Of a stretch of 64,000 nt of DNA, positions 52,338-61,195 are shown in pieces. The translations under genes were made by a program, and so were the position numbers. Every line of letters begins with the position of its first letter. The first letter of the stretch is position 1. Below the pieces are notes generated by a model that was not told the DNA's origin, did no database searches, and worked only from the letters and a program-made list of their open reading frames with translations. Source of the DNA: CAXPZW01 sp964221845 (GTDB lineage Bacteria; Bacteroidota; Bacteroidia; Flavobacteriales_D; Sanyastnellaceae); the NCBI GenBank assembly GCA_964221845.1, contig CAXPZW010000012.1:224922-288921 (forward strand), read 5' to 3'.

Positions 52338-52747
52338 TCTAGTGACCATTACCCCACCACAAACAAGCAGACTTGCCGAGTCCCAGGGCATAAATGGTTT
52401 GATTGCTACATACACCGGTGTAGAGCACAGCGAAAGGCACAGGAAACGGGAGTGCGCTGCGGCGCACCTCTGGATTTGGCCAGGATCACCGGCGAACCCG
52501 CTGGACCAAGCGTACACTGCTGGATTGCATGCGAGGCGCAATCCGGCTGGTGATGCCTTCACATCGAGGCCCTAAATCGGGCATGGTCACCGGTATGGAA
52601 GTGTTGGATTTCTCAGGCGAATGGCTCCAGTCCTATCCCGATTTTCACAGCGAACTTTCGTTGGAAGGACACAAGGGCATGCTGGTGCTGCAGGAGATGT
52701 AGGCAGATGGCCGCATTGAGCGGCGAAGCATCACACGCACGACTTGA
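52338..52747. other. Gene-poor stretch with small palindromes
   Basis: 410 bp without a convincing gene. It holds a perfect 12-bp palindrome TACACCGGTGTA near 52410, a hairpin GTGCGC/GCGCAC near 52450-52466, and GGATTGC/GCAATCC near 52512-52540. A 39-codon ORF at 52583-52702 (MVTGMEVLDFSGEWLQSYPD) is the best coding candidate and may be a gene remnant. Confidence 0.45.
52583..52702 (+). CDS. Possible small ORF or gene remnant
   Basis: Thirty-nine codons from ATG at 52583 to TAG at 52700-52702, encoding an acidic soluble peptide (MEVLDFSGEWLQSYPDFHSE, LEGHKGMLVLQEM). Residue use is protein-like, with several aromatic and acidic positions, but no promoter or family is recognisable. It may be the remnant of a larger gene disturbed by the neighbouring repeats. 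Confidence 0.25.
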   Translation: MVTGMEVLDFSGEWLQSYPDFHSELSLEGHKGMLVLQEM

Positions 52748-53674
52748 TCACGGGCAATCCGTACCGAACTCCCCTAGGAAATCCAGCAAGTCCGGTGTGC
52801 CGATGGTGCCGTCGTAATTGAAGTCGGCCTGGCAAGTGATGACGCAGTACCCGAGGTCGGCATCCCAGTGCGTGCCAGGGCCGCAGAGGGATTCCACATC
52901 CAGGTAAAAGCAGCAGCCCGAGTCCACGGTGGCTTCCGGATCGTAGTTGTAGGCATTCACGTCGGTGCAGCCTTCGATGTCGGCGGCGGCCACAGCAATG
53001 ACTTTGAATTCATCGATGCCAAAGGCGGGGTCGCTGGCAAATGCAGTAGTGTTGTTCACAAAGCGGAAGCCAAAACGCACCGAGGGTTGGTTCGCCAATT
53101 CCGGCACTTCGAGCGCGGTTTGGGTCCAAGTGGATTGGTTGAAGTAAACCACGTCTGGAGAGGTGATTTGCGTCCAGGATCCACCAGAATCCAACGAATA
53201 ATACACCTCACCAAAGTTGCTCGCGCTGCCAGCGCACAGCCACCAAAAATCCAGGCTGATGTTGTCTGAACCCAGGGTAGAAATGTCGGTGTTCATGGAG
53301 GCGAAGTGGCTGGCGTCTAACGCGCAAAAGCCGTCAGCGGCTTGGAACGTGCAGCATGTAATGCCTGAAGCTGCCGCTGCTGTACTGGTGATGTGGAGGT
53401 AGTGGCTGTTGGGGTTGGGGTCCAACGTGGCCGGTTGGTTGGGCGTGTTGGGAATGGTGAAGGTGAAGGGAATACCCAAACAAACCACCGTACCCGAGCC
53501 GCCGTTGTACGACGGATTGATCACCCAGCTGTTGTCGCCTCCTGTGGTGCCACCAAGGTCATTGGTGTTGAGGACCCAGTCGGACACATCGATTCCAAAA
53601 TCTTCTTCGTAGAGGACGGTTTGCGTCCAGCCCATCAGGGGAAGCAGGAGCGCGGCGAGCGTGAGGAGTTTCAT
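52748..53674 (-). CDS. Secreted protein with a GCTD repeat and a dockerin-like C-terminal module
   Basis: A 308-residue exported protein (signal MKLLTLAALLLPLMGWTQ). The body is a beta-sandwich of the type seen in secreted lectin/adhesin-like proteins (YEEDFGIDVSDWVLNTND, GSDNISLDFWWLCAGS, EVYYSLDSGGSWTQI). It then has one GCTDVNAYNYDPEATVDSG unit and ends in a 28-residue Cys-bounded module with the EF-hand loop DFNYDGTIGTPD followed by DLLDFLGEFG. The same module ends the 1546-residue protein (55700-60340). No T9SS tail is present, so this module may replace it. Confidence 0.75.
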   Translation of the reverse strand: MKLLTLAALLLPLMGWTQTVLYEEDFGIDVSDWVLNTNDLGGTTGGDNSWVINPSYNGGSGTVVCLGIPFTFTIPNTPNQPATLDPNPNSHYLHITSTAAAASGITCCTFQAADGFCALDASHFASMNTDISTLGSDNISLDFWWLCAGSASNFGEVYYSLDSGGSWTQITSPDVVYFNQSTWTQTALEVPELANQPSVRFGFRFVNNTTAFASDPAFGIDEFKVIAVAAADIEGCTDVNAYNYDPEATVDSGCCFYLDVESLCGPGTHWDADLGYCVITCQADFNYDGTIGTPDLLDFLGEFGTDCP

Positions 53675-53767
53675 AGCAAAAGATATTGCTCACAAGGTAG
53701 GCATTCTGTTGTGGAGAAGGGAAGTTGGAATCCTGCCGGGAATGGCCCCATCTTGCGCCCTCAAAGC

Positions 53768-54898
53768 ATGGCATCCATTGCAGTCAATACCCGTTTGTTG
53801 CTGCCCGGTAAACTCGGGGGGATCGGTTGGTTTGCCCACCAAGCGCTGAGCCGCATGGTGCAGGCGCATCCTGAACACACCTTCCACTTACTGTTTGACC
53901 GCGAGTTTGACGATCAGTTTGTGTACGCCAGCAATGTGGAGCCGCATGTGGTCCACCCCCAAGCGCGCCATCCGGTGTTGTACAAGTGGTGGTTCGACTT
54001 CAGCATTCCACGCAAACTCAAGCAGTTGGATGCCGATGTGTTTCTGTCTCCGGACGGCTACCTGTCGCTCCGGACCAACGTGAAGCAGCTGCCGGTCATC
54101 CACGATTTGAACTTCGAGGCCTACCCCGAGGACTTGCCCAAGTGGGAGTCCAAATACTACCGTTCGCACTTTCCCAAGTTCGCACGCAAGGGGGCACGGG
54201 TGGTGACTGTGAGCGAGTTCAGTAAGGGGGACATCGCCGAACGCTACGGTGTAGATCCAGACGTGATTGACGTGGTGTACAACGGGGTGAACGACTCCTT
54301 CCGCCCCATAGCTGAGCCCGAAAAGCAGGCCTTCCGCGATGCGTGGACCGATGGCCAGCCTTACTTCGTTTACGTGGGCGCGCAAACCCCGCGAAAGAAC
54401 TTGCAAGGGTTGTTTGCGGCGTTCGACCGCTATTGTGCTTCGGATGCCCCAGAGGCCAAGCTGCTCATCGTGGGCGAGAAAATGTTCTGGAACCGCACCA
54501 TGACCGCCGCTTGGGAGCGCTTTTCCAACAAAGACCGCGTGGTGTTCACCGGGCGCTTGGATGCTGAAAAGCTCAATGCTGCCGTGGCCTCGGCGCATGC
54601 CATGACGTTTGTGTCTTACTACGAAGGCTTCGGCATTCCCATCCTGGAGGCGTTTGCTGCCGGCACCCCCCTGCTCATCGCAAATGCCACGGCGTTGCCT
54701 GAAATCGCGGGAGACGCCGCCCTGCAAGCCGACCCGTTTGACCCCGAAGCGCTTGCCCAGCAAATGGTGCGTTTGATGACCGATGAAACCCTGCGGGGCG
54801 AGCTGGTCAAAAAGGGCCTGCAACGCGTCGCCGATTTCAGCTGGGACCGCACCGCAGAAGGGCTGTGGAGAAGTGTTTCACAACTCCTGCCGGGCTAA
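53768..54898 (+). CDS. Family 4-like glycosyltransferase
   Basis: Cytosolic glycosyltransferase of the GT4 (GT-B) fold. Start at MASIAVNTRLLLPGKLGGIG (376 residues); the longer reading overlaps the divergent secreted-protein gene. N-terminal domain: LPVIHDLNFEAYPEDLPKWE and VVTVSEFSKGDIAERYGVD. C-terminal donor-binding domain: YVGAQTPRKNLQGLFAAFDR, FTGRLDAEKL, SYYEGFGIPILEAFAAGTPL with the E(x)7E motif and NATALPEIAGDAAL. Probably a mannosyl or glucosyl transferase acting on a surface glycan; the acceptor cannot be deduced. Followed 36 bp later by rnhB. Confidence 0.88.
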   Translation: MASIAVNTRLLLPGKLGGIGWFAHQALSRMVQAHPEHTFHLLFDREFDDQFVYASNVEPHVVHPQARHPVLYKWWFDFSIPRKLKQLDADVFLSPDGYLSLRTNVKQLPVIHDLNFEAYPEDLPKWESKYYRSHFPKFARKGARVVTVSEFSKGDIAERYGVDPDVIDVVYNGVNDSFRPIAEPEKQAFRDAWTDGQPYFVYVGAQTPRKNLQGLFAAFDRYCASDAPEAKLLIVGEKMFWNRTMTAAWERFSNKDRVVFTGRLDAEKLNAAVASAHAMTFVSYYEGFGIPILEAFAAGTPLLIANATALPEIAGDAALQADPFDPEALAQQMVRLMTDETLRGELVKKGLQRVADFSWDRTAEGLWRSVSQLLPG

Positions 54899-54934
54899 AC
54901 TTGCCGCGCGGAGCACCGTTTTCCATCTTGGGGT

Positions 54935-55540
54935 ATGCGATTGGCAACCCGGCATCAAAAAGGCGTAGTAGAAGCAGGCTGCGACGAAGCAGGACGCGGC
55001 TGTTTGGCCGGGCCTGTAGTGGCCGCCGCGGTGATTTTGCCCCCGCGCTTTCGCCACAAGTGGTTGAACGACTCCAAGAAGCTCACCGAGGCCCAGCGCG
55101 ACGAACTTCGCCCCATCATCGAGCGCAAGGCCATCGCCTGGGGCGTCGGCATCGTGGACCAGCACGAGATCGACACCATGAACATCCTCAACGCTTCGTT
55201 TGAGGCCATGCACCGCGCCATCGCTCAACTCGACCCCCAGCCCGAAGCGCTGTTGATTGATGGTAACCGCTTCCGTCCTTACCCGGACATTCCGCATACC
55301 TGCATGATCAAAGGAGACGGCCGGTTCAAGAACATTGCCGCCGCATCCATCCTGGCCAAAACCCACCGCGATGAGCTCATGAAAGAGCTCCACGCACGTT
55401 GGCCCCAATACGGCTGGGACCGCAACAAAGGCTACCCCACACAGGAGCACCGTCAAGCCATCCGTGACTTTGGAGAGACCCCTGTTCACCGCTTAAGTTT
55501 TCGGCTGTTGCCGGACCAATTGGAATTGCAATTTGACTGA
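54935..55540 (+). CDS. rnhB: Ribonuclease HII
   Basis: Removes ribonucleotides and RNA primers from DNA. The 201-residue protein has the RNase HII motif GCDEAGRGCLAG (Asp17, Glu18), WLNDSKKL, LLIDGNRFRP (third acidic residue) and GDGRFKNIAAASILAKTHRD, YGWDRNKGYPTQEH. All catalytic acidic residues are present. It starts 36 bp after the glycosyltransferase stop, likely in the same transcript. Standard length. Confidence 0.95.
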   Translation: MRLATRHQKGVVEAGCDEAGRGCLAGPVVAAAVILPPRFRHKWLNDSKKLTEAQRDELRPIIERKAIAWGVGIVDQHEIDTMNILNASFEAMHRAIAQLDPQPEALLIDGNRFRPYPDIPHTCMIKGDGRFKNIAAASILAKTHRDELMKELHARWPQYGWDRNKGYPTQEHRQAIRDFGETPVHRLSFRLLPDQLELQFD

Positions 55541-55699
55541 GCCTGTTCCGAGATTTGTCGGTTAAGATTGGGTTAAGTTCCGAGTACGTGCTTTACGCTA
55601 TGATTAAAGCTTTCAGCCCCAATGGAAGTCCCAAATAAGCGCGGTATATTGCTACCGCTTTTGACCCTTTACGCATTCAATTAACCAATCACTTTCAAC

Positions 55700-58600
55700 A
55701 TGAAATTCCCAACTATGGTTTGGCGGATGATGGCATTGGCTGTGGCCGTGGCATTCTCATTCGCGGCTTCGGCCCAGACCCAATTCTGGAACGAGGATTT
55801 TGAAGCCGACGGCGCCGGTTCGGCGTACATCTTGAGCACCACCGATGGCGCTCAGTTCTCAGACGGCAGCGGTGACTTCTTCACCCAAATCCCATCCAAC
55901 TCGGTTTCGTCCGCATACGTGGTGGCCGGACAAAACAACACTGGCTTCTTCGCCGCCCAGGACACCGATGCTGAGGTCACCGGTGGAGCGGTCTTGACCA
56001 TCACCTTTGACGACGTCAACATTGCCACCCAGAGCGCTCTGGAGCTGCGCCTGATGGTGGCCGAGGATGCGGCCGGTGACGCCGCCCAAGATTGGGACGC
56101 AGATAGCCGCCTGACGGTAGCTGTGGACATCGACAACTCGGGTGCGTTTACCGACGTGCTGCAGTTTGCCGCCCAGGGCGCCACCAACACCCTGCCTGCG
56201 CAAGACACCAACTTCGACGGCATGGGCGATGGCACACCACTGACCCCCACCTTCCAAACCTTCATGGCTTCCATTGCGGGCACAGGCTCCTTGATGGACA
56301 TCCGCATCACCTTCGAAGGCCTCGACGCGGGCGACGAAGATGTGGCCATCGATTTCGTAGAGCTGTACGGCATTTCAAGCGGAGGCACCCCGGGATGTAC
56401 CGATCCTGCGGCCACCAACTACGACCCTGCAGCCAACATCGATGACGGCTCTTGCACCTACGACAACGCCTGTAACTTGCCAGGCACCGTTGTGCAAGCC
56501 GGCAGCTTTTTCTACAGCCCACAAGACCTGGTGATCGCCACCGGCGAGACGGTAGTTTGGGAGAACGTAGGCGGCACCCACAACGTAGACGGCACCACCG
56601 ACGTGATCGGCGCGGGCACTTACGCAAACCCCGAGAACTTCTTCTTGGCCACCGTGACCGCTTCCGGTTCGGACGTGTGCATTGGTGAGTACACCTTCAC
56701 CGTACCCGGGGTATACAACTACAACTGTTCGATTGGGGCACACGCTGCATCTGGCATGGTGGGTACCATCACCGTAGGGGTAGGTGGTTGCACTGACGCC
56801 ACTGCCGATAACTACGATGCTTCGGCTGAGTACGACGACGGCTCGTGCGTGTTCACTCCAGGGTGTACCGATTCCAACTCGGTGGACTTTGACCCGCTGG
56901 CCACTGTGGACGACGGTTCTTGTACCTACAACAACGGCACGGCGTGTACCCTGTTCTTCTCGGAATACGCCGAAGGGTCAGGCAACAACAAGTACCTGGA
57001 GATATACAACCCCACCGCGCTGACCGTATCACTGGACGGCTGGGCTTACCCCAACATCAGCAACGATCCCACCACTGTTGGCGTGTTTGAGTTCTGGAAC
57101 ACCTTCGCTCCCGGCGCAAGCATTGCACCTGGTGAGGTCTACATCATCTCCCACGGCTCAGCAGATCCCCTCATCTTGGCTGAGGCCGACGAGACCAACA
57201 ACTTCCTGTCTAACGGGGATGACGCGTTTGGTCTGGCCTTCGGCATCGAGTCGGATTACGTGTTGGTGGACATCATTGGCCTGACCAATGGCGACCCCGG
57301 TTCGGGCTGGGATGTAGCGGGAGTGGCCAACGCCACCCTAAACAACACCCTGCGTCGTAAGGACAGTGTGAACAACGGTAACGGCGGTAACTGGATCGCT
57401 TCTGCGGGCACCGATGCCACCGATTCAGAATGGATCGTAGACGGCAACGACGTGTGGACCGACCTGGGCCTGCACACCTACAATGCTGGCGTATGTGAGA
57501 CCGTAAACGGCTGTACCAACCCTGCGGCGTCCAACTACAACTACCTGGCAACCGACGACGACGGCTCCTGCATCATCGAAGGCTGTACCGATAACACCGC
57601 CATCAACTACGATCCTACAGCGACCGTAGACGACGGCACTTGCATCTTCGCCCCAATCGAGCTCATCATCAACGAGATCCACTACAACGGCAACGACGGC
57701 GCGGGCTTCCCCGACACCGATTGGGAGTTCATCGAGATCTACAACAACGGCGCAACCACTGTCGACCTGAACGGTTTTGTTCTGCAGGATGACGACGGCG
57801 TGTTCTACACTTTCGGCATGGGCGACCAAATTGCTGCCGGCGAGTACATCGTAGCTGCACTCAACGCGGCCACGTTCGCAGGTGGCGGCTACCAAGTATT
57901 TGAGTGGGTAGGTGGTTCATTGGCCAACGGCGGTGACGGCCCCATCCAACTGTTGGACAACCTCACCAACATTGTGGACGAGGTGACCTACGACGATGCT
58001 ACCCCTTGGGACGTAGCTGCAGACGGCTTTGGTCCCACTTTGGAGCTCATCAACGAGACCCTCGACAACAGCCTCGCTGAGAGCTGGTGTGCCACCGGTG
58101 GTCCGGACAACGGAACCCCTGGTGCCATCAACTCGTGTTACACCCTCGACACCGACGGCTGTACCAACCCTGCTGCGGACAACTTCGATCCCGGTGCCAT
58201 TACCGACGACGGCTCTTGCTTGATCGGCGGTTGTACCGATCCTGCTGCATTGAACTTCGACCCAGAGGCCACCTACGACGATGGTAGCTGCGTGTTCATG
58301 GTGGACGACATCGTGATCAACGAGATCCACTACAACCCGTGTACCACGCAAGGCGACGATACCGTGTACGAGTTCATCGAGCTGTACAACAACTCGGGTG
58401 CAAGCGTTGACCTGACCGGTTGGACACTGAGCAATGCCGTGGACCACACCTTTGGCGCGGTAACCATGGCTGATGGCGAATACATCGTTGTGGTAGTAGA
58501 CGCCACCGCTGACGTTTGGGCAGGCGTGAGCTACCAAGTCATCCAATGGACTTCAGGCGGCATCAACAACACCGGCGAGACCATCACCCTGAGCAACGAT

Positions 58601-60340
58601 TTGGGCATTGTGGTAGACGAGGTGACCTACGCCGCCAGCTCGCCATGGCCCATCTCTGCTGATGGCTTCTGCTCATCACTGGAGCTGATCGACTTCACCA
58701 CCGATAACGCCGATGCTGCCAACTGGCAAGCTTCTTACGTGGACAACGGAACCCCAGGCGCAGCCAACTCGATTGCACCTCCTTCGACCTCATACACCAT
58801 TGTTGAGTGCCAAACCGTAGCTACCGAAGGGGAGCAAGTGGCCACCAACGGTGTGGTAACTGCGGTCTACACCAACGAATACGTGATCCAAGACGGCACT
58901 GGTCCTTACAGCGCCATCTGGGTGATCGGCACCGGCGTGTCGCAAGGCGATGAGCTGGACGTGTTTGGTGAACTGGTGGAGTTCTTCGGACGTACCCAAA
59001 TCCAAAACACGGTTGCCGTACTCCAAAGCACCGCCAACCCACTGCCTGCCGCAGAGGTGTTGACCACCGGCGCCATGGCGGACGAACAATGGGAGAGCGT
59101 ACTGTGCGAGGCCACCGGTCAAGTAGCCCAAGCGGACGCGGGCTTTGGCAACTGGACCATCGATGATGGCACCGGTCAGATCGGCGTTTACGACCTGGGT
59201 TACGACGCCATCGGCGACCTGACTTTGACCTTGGTTGAGGGCGACACCTACCGCGTGACCGGTCCGAATGCTTACGACTTTGGCCAGTTCAAGTTTGCCC
59301 CGCGCGACGCAGCAGATGTCACTAAGCTGGGTTGTACCGACAACCTGTTTGCCAACTTCGACCCTGAGGCCGAAGAAGACGACGGTTCTTGTTCGAACAC
59401 CCCGGGCTGTATTGATCCTGCGGCAGACAACTACGACGCCACCGCTGGCATCGACAACGGCTCGTGCATCTACACCGGTTGTGACGACGTGACCGCGCTC
59501 AACTACGACGCTCAGGTCAATAACGCCGACAACAGCACCTGCTACTACACCCTGCCAGCGATCGTCATTACTGAGATCCAGTACAACCCATGCGGTGTAT
59601 CTGCAGACGATTACATCTACGAGTTTGTAGAGATTTATAACAACGACGTGGTTGACGTCGACCTGAGCGGCTTCACCTTTGCTTCGGGCTTCACCTTCAC
59701 CTTCCCGGCCGGTTCAATCCTGCCTGTAGGCGAGTACGGCATCATCGCCATTGATGCCACCACCTACACCGGTGACTGCACCAACCTGTGGGAAATGGAA
59801 TGGGGCAACCTCAGCAACAGCGGCGCCACCATCGAGATCACCGATGCCTTTGGCAACCAAGTGGACATCGTCACCTACGATGACGCCGCACCTTGGCCAC
59901 TGGAAGCCGACGGCGACTGCCCAACCCTGGAGCTCAACGATCCAAACCTGGACAACAACGATGGCAACAACTGGCACGCCTCGACCGTGGACTACGGCAC
60001 CCCGTGTGAAGGCCCCATCGAAGGCTGCACCGACGCCACCGCGTTCAACTACGACGAGACCGCTTATATCGATGACGGGTCGTGTGTATACGAAGGCTGT
60101 ACCAACCCCGCAGCGACCAACTACGACCCGATTGCGACCATCGACGATGGTTCTTGCATCATCCCAGGTTGTACTTACGCCGCAGCGGACAACTACAACA
60201 TGGATGCCACAGACGACGACGGCAGCTGTACGTTCGACAACGTAGTCAACGACTGCCCTGCCGACCTCGACGGCGACGGCACCATTGGCACCTCTGACCT
60301 GCTGGCCATGCTCGCAGTGTTCGGCAGTGACTGCCCCTGA
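55700..60340 (+). CDS. Very large secreted protein with lamin-tail domains, GCTD repeats, a cupredoxin and a dockerin-like C-terminus
   Basis: A 1546-residue exported protein (signal ends near AASAQ). In order: a beta-sandwich like that of the 52748-53674 protein (about 26-225); thirteen GCTD-type units of about 25 residues (GCTDPAATNYDPAANIDDGS and variants) used as spacers; a cupredoxin-like domain (about 257-357) with copper ligands in GGTHNV and YNCSIGAHAASGM; four lamin-tail-domain-like units (for example INEIHYNGNDGAGF, EFIELYNNSGASVDLTGW); an OB-fold region (TIVECQTVATEGEQVATNGV) as in secreted nucleases; and a 28-residue Cys-bounded tail with EF-hand loop DLDGDGTIGTSD. TATATTGC at 55645 is a likely promoter. 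No catalytic nuclease domain is seen. Confidence 0.85.
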   Translation: MKFPTMVWRMMALAVAVAFSFAASAQTQFWNEDFEADGAGSAYILSTTDGAQFSDGSGDFFTQIPSNSVSSAYVVAGQNNTGFFAAQDTDAEVTGGAVLTITFDDVNIATQSALELRLMVAEDAAGDAAQDWDADSRLTVAVDIDNSGAFTDVLQFAAQGATNTLPAQDTNFDGMGDGTPLTPTFQTFMASIAGTGSLMDIRITFEGLDAGDEDVAIDFVELYGISSGGTPGCTDPAATNYDPAANIDDGSCTYDNACNLPGTVVQAGSFFYSPQDLVIATGETVVWENVGGTHNVDGTTDVIGAGTYANPENFFLATVTASGSDVCIGEYTFTVPGVYNYNCSIGAHAASGMVGTITVGVGGCTDATADNYDASAEYDDGSCVFTPGCTDSNSVDFDPLATVDDGSCTYNNGTACTLFFSEYAEGSGNNKYLEIYNPTALTVSLDGWAYPNISNDPTTVGVFEFWNTFAPGASIAPGEVYIISHGSADPLILAEADETNNFLSNGDDAFGLAFGIESDYVLVDIIGLTNGDPGSGWDVAGVANATLNNTLRRKDSVNNGNGGNWIASAGTDATDSEWIVDGNDVWTDLGLHTYNAGVCETVNGCTNPAASNYNYLATDDDGSCIIEGCTDNTAINYDPTATVDDGTCIFAPIELIINEIHYNGNDGAGFPDTDWEFIEIYNNGATTVDLNGFVLQDDDGVFYTFGMGDQIAAGEYIVAALNAATFAGGGYQVFEWVGGSLANGGDGPIQLLDNLTNIVDEVTYDDATPWDVAADGFGPTLELINETLDNSLAESWCATGGPDNGTPGAINSCYTLDTDGCTNPAADNFDPGAITDDGSCLIGGCTDPAALNFDPEATYDDGSCVFMVDDIVINEIHYNPCTTQGDDTVYEFIELYNNSGASVDLTGWTLSNAVDHTFGAVTMADGEYIVVVVDATADVWAGVSYQVIQWTSGGINNTGETITLSNDLGIVVDEVTYAASSPWPISADGFCSSLELIDFTTDNADAANWQASYVDNGTPGAANSIAPPSTSYTIVECQTVATEGEQVATNGVVTAVYTNEYVIQDGTGPYSAIWVIGTGVSQGDELDVFGELVEFFGRTQIQNTVAVLQSTANPLPAAEVLTTGAMADEQWESVLCEATGQVAQADAGFGNWTIDDGTGQIGVYDLGYDAIGDLTLTLVEGDTYRVTGPNAYDFGQFKFAPRDAADVTKLGCTDNLFANFDPEAEEDDGSCSNTPGCIDPAADNYDATAGIDNGSCIYTGCDDVTALNYDAQVNNADNSTCYYTLPAIVITEIQYNPCGVSADDYIYEFVEIYNNDVVDVDLSGFTFASGFTFTFPAGSILPVGEYGIIAIDATTYTGDCTNLWEMEWGNLSNSGATIEITDAFGNQVDIVTYDDAAPWPLEADGDCPTLELNDPNLDNNDGNNWHASTVDYGTPCEGPIEGCTDATAFNYDETAYIDDGSCVYEGCTNPAATNYDPIATIDDGSCIIPGCTYAAADNYNMDATDDDGSCTFDNVVNDCPADLDGDGTIGTSDLLAMLAVFGSDCP

Positions 60341-60380
60341 TCTGCCTAACCTACCGCTGCACAGCCAGCGGACTTAACCA

Positions 60381-60417
60381 AAAAGGTGCGTTTCCGATAG
60401 GGGACGCACCTTTTTTT
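60381..60417 (+). terminator. Terminator after the large secreted protein gene
   Basis: GGTGCGT and ACGCACC pair around a 12-base loop and are followed by seven T, about 40 bp past the stop. A strong intrinsic terminator. Confidence 0.85.
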
Positions 60418-60420
60418 ATA

Positions 60421-60720
60421 GTGCAAGTGGAAGTGCAAGTTTTTAGTGCAAGGCGGGCTTTTAGGTGGGGGAGTTAAGAGTGAAAAGTGAAGAGTGGGCT
60501 ATTTGCAGGTGGGACTAGCGGGAGTTCGGACGTGCAGGTTTTCCTCCATCTGGTCGCCTCGAGTACACTGGAGGCGGAGCAGAACGCTGCTATTTGCAGG
60601 TGACCACGCAGGAGGTTGATGGTTGGGGGCCGGACCAGCAAAACGACGCTATTCGCAGGGTAGGCGAACGCACAGTGGCAAAATGCAAGTTGCAGGTGAA
60701 CTCACAGAAGTGCGATAGTG
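60421..60720. repeat. Dispersed intergenic repeat words, direct copies
   Basis: Contains the A word (GTGCAAGTGGAAGTGCAAG at 60421), the B word (GAGTGAAAAGTGAAGAGTGG from 60478), and the C word (CTATTTGCAGGTGG at 60500; GCTATTTGCAGGTGA at 60590; related copies at 60649 and 60690). B and C are adjacent, as in the inverted copy at 38.0 kb. No gene is seen in 60341-61195. Confidence 0.75.
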
Positions 60721-61046
60721 GCGCCCGAACCCGCAAAGCGCATGCCCTGCAACTCCAGCGCAGCGCCGAGTTGCCAGCAGTTCAATCGACCTCCTACTAA
60801 GTCCCAACGTCGTTCAAGGACGTAACGATCGACCCTCTGCCAAGTCCAAACGCTGTTCAACAACGTACTGCTCGGTCCACCGTTTTGACCTCCAGAAATT
60901 CCGGCGTACGGATGCAGCTGGCCGGAGCGAAAAGGGCGAGGGGGTGAACTTTCTGGTGCCTGGCGAAAAGCACGAGAAATTCCCGAGCCCCGCGCAGGCC
61001 AGCTAGCAGCCGTAGTCGGATTTATGAAGGTCGGGCATTTCTTTTG
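60721..61046. other. Non-coding stretch with a degenerate tandem duplication
   Basis: Two diverged copies, offset by 43 bp, begin AAGTCCCAACGTCGTTCAAG (60799) and AAGTCCAAACGCTGTTCAAC (60842). The first contains a perfect ACGTC/GACGT hairpin. Beyond them I see only ambiguous ORFs, none of which looks like a protein. Confidence 0.5.
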
Positions 61047-61080
61047 CTTCTTTTCTTTCTGCTCGTGGAAAGAAAAGAAG
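61047..61080. repeat. Long perfect hairpin, CTTCTTTTCTTTC arms
   Basis: A 13-base arm (CTTCTTTTCTTTC), an 8-base loop (TGCTCGTG) and its exact inverse, so the region is fully self-complementary and purine/pyrimidine strand-biased. Similar pyrimidine-rich hairpins with a CTCGTG-like loop occur in intergenic regions of many bacteria. Another A-type repeat word follows at 61107. Confidence 0.7.
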
Positions 61081-61148
61081 TGCATTACGTGTGGTGTCAC
61101 CACAAGTGCAAGTGCAAGCTCATAGTGCAAGGGGCTATGCAAATGCCC

Positions 61149-61180
61149 AAAAAAAAGCCCCGGCACATGCCGAGGCTTTA
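61149..61180 (-). terminator. Terminator of the desaturase gene
   Basis: On the minus strand, AAAGCCTCGGC-ATGT-GCCGGGGCTTT followed by a run of eight T, beginning about 16 bp past the desaturase stop. Confidence 0.8.
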
Positions 61181-61195
61181 TAAAATCCAGCGTGT

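Noticed and set aside
52008..52575. Overlapping ORFs of 90 and 129 codons across the 64-bp repeats
   Set aside because: They merely read through the tandem repeats, with repetitive Arg/Pro/Ser-rich products; no start signal or family.
53393..53767. N-terminal extension of the glycosyltransferase
   Set aside because: It overlaps the divergent secreted-protein gene; the start at 53768 gives the expected GT4 N-terminus.
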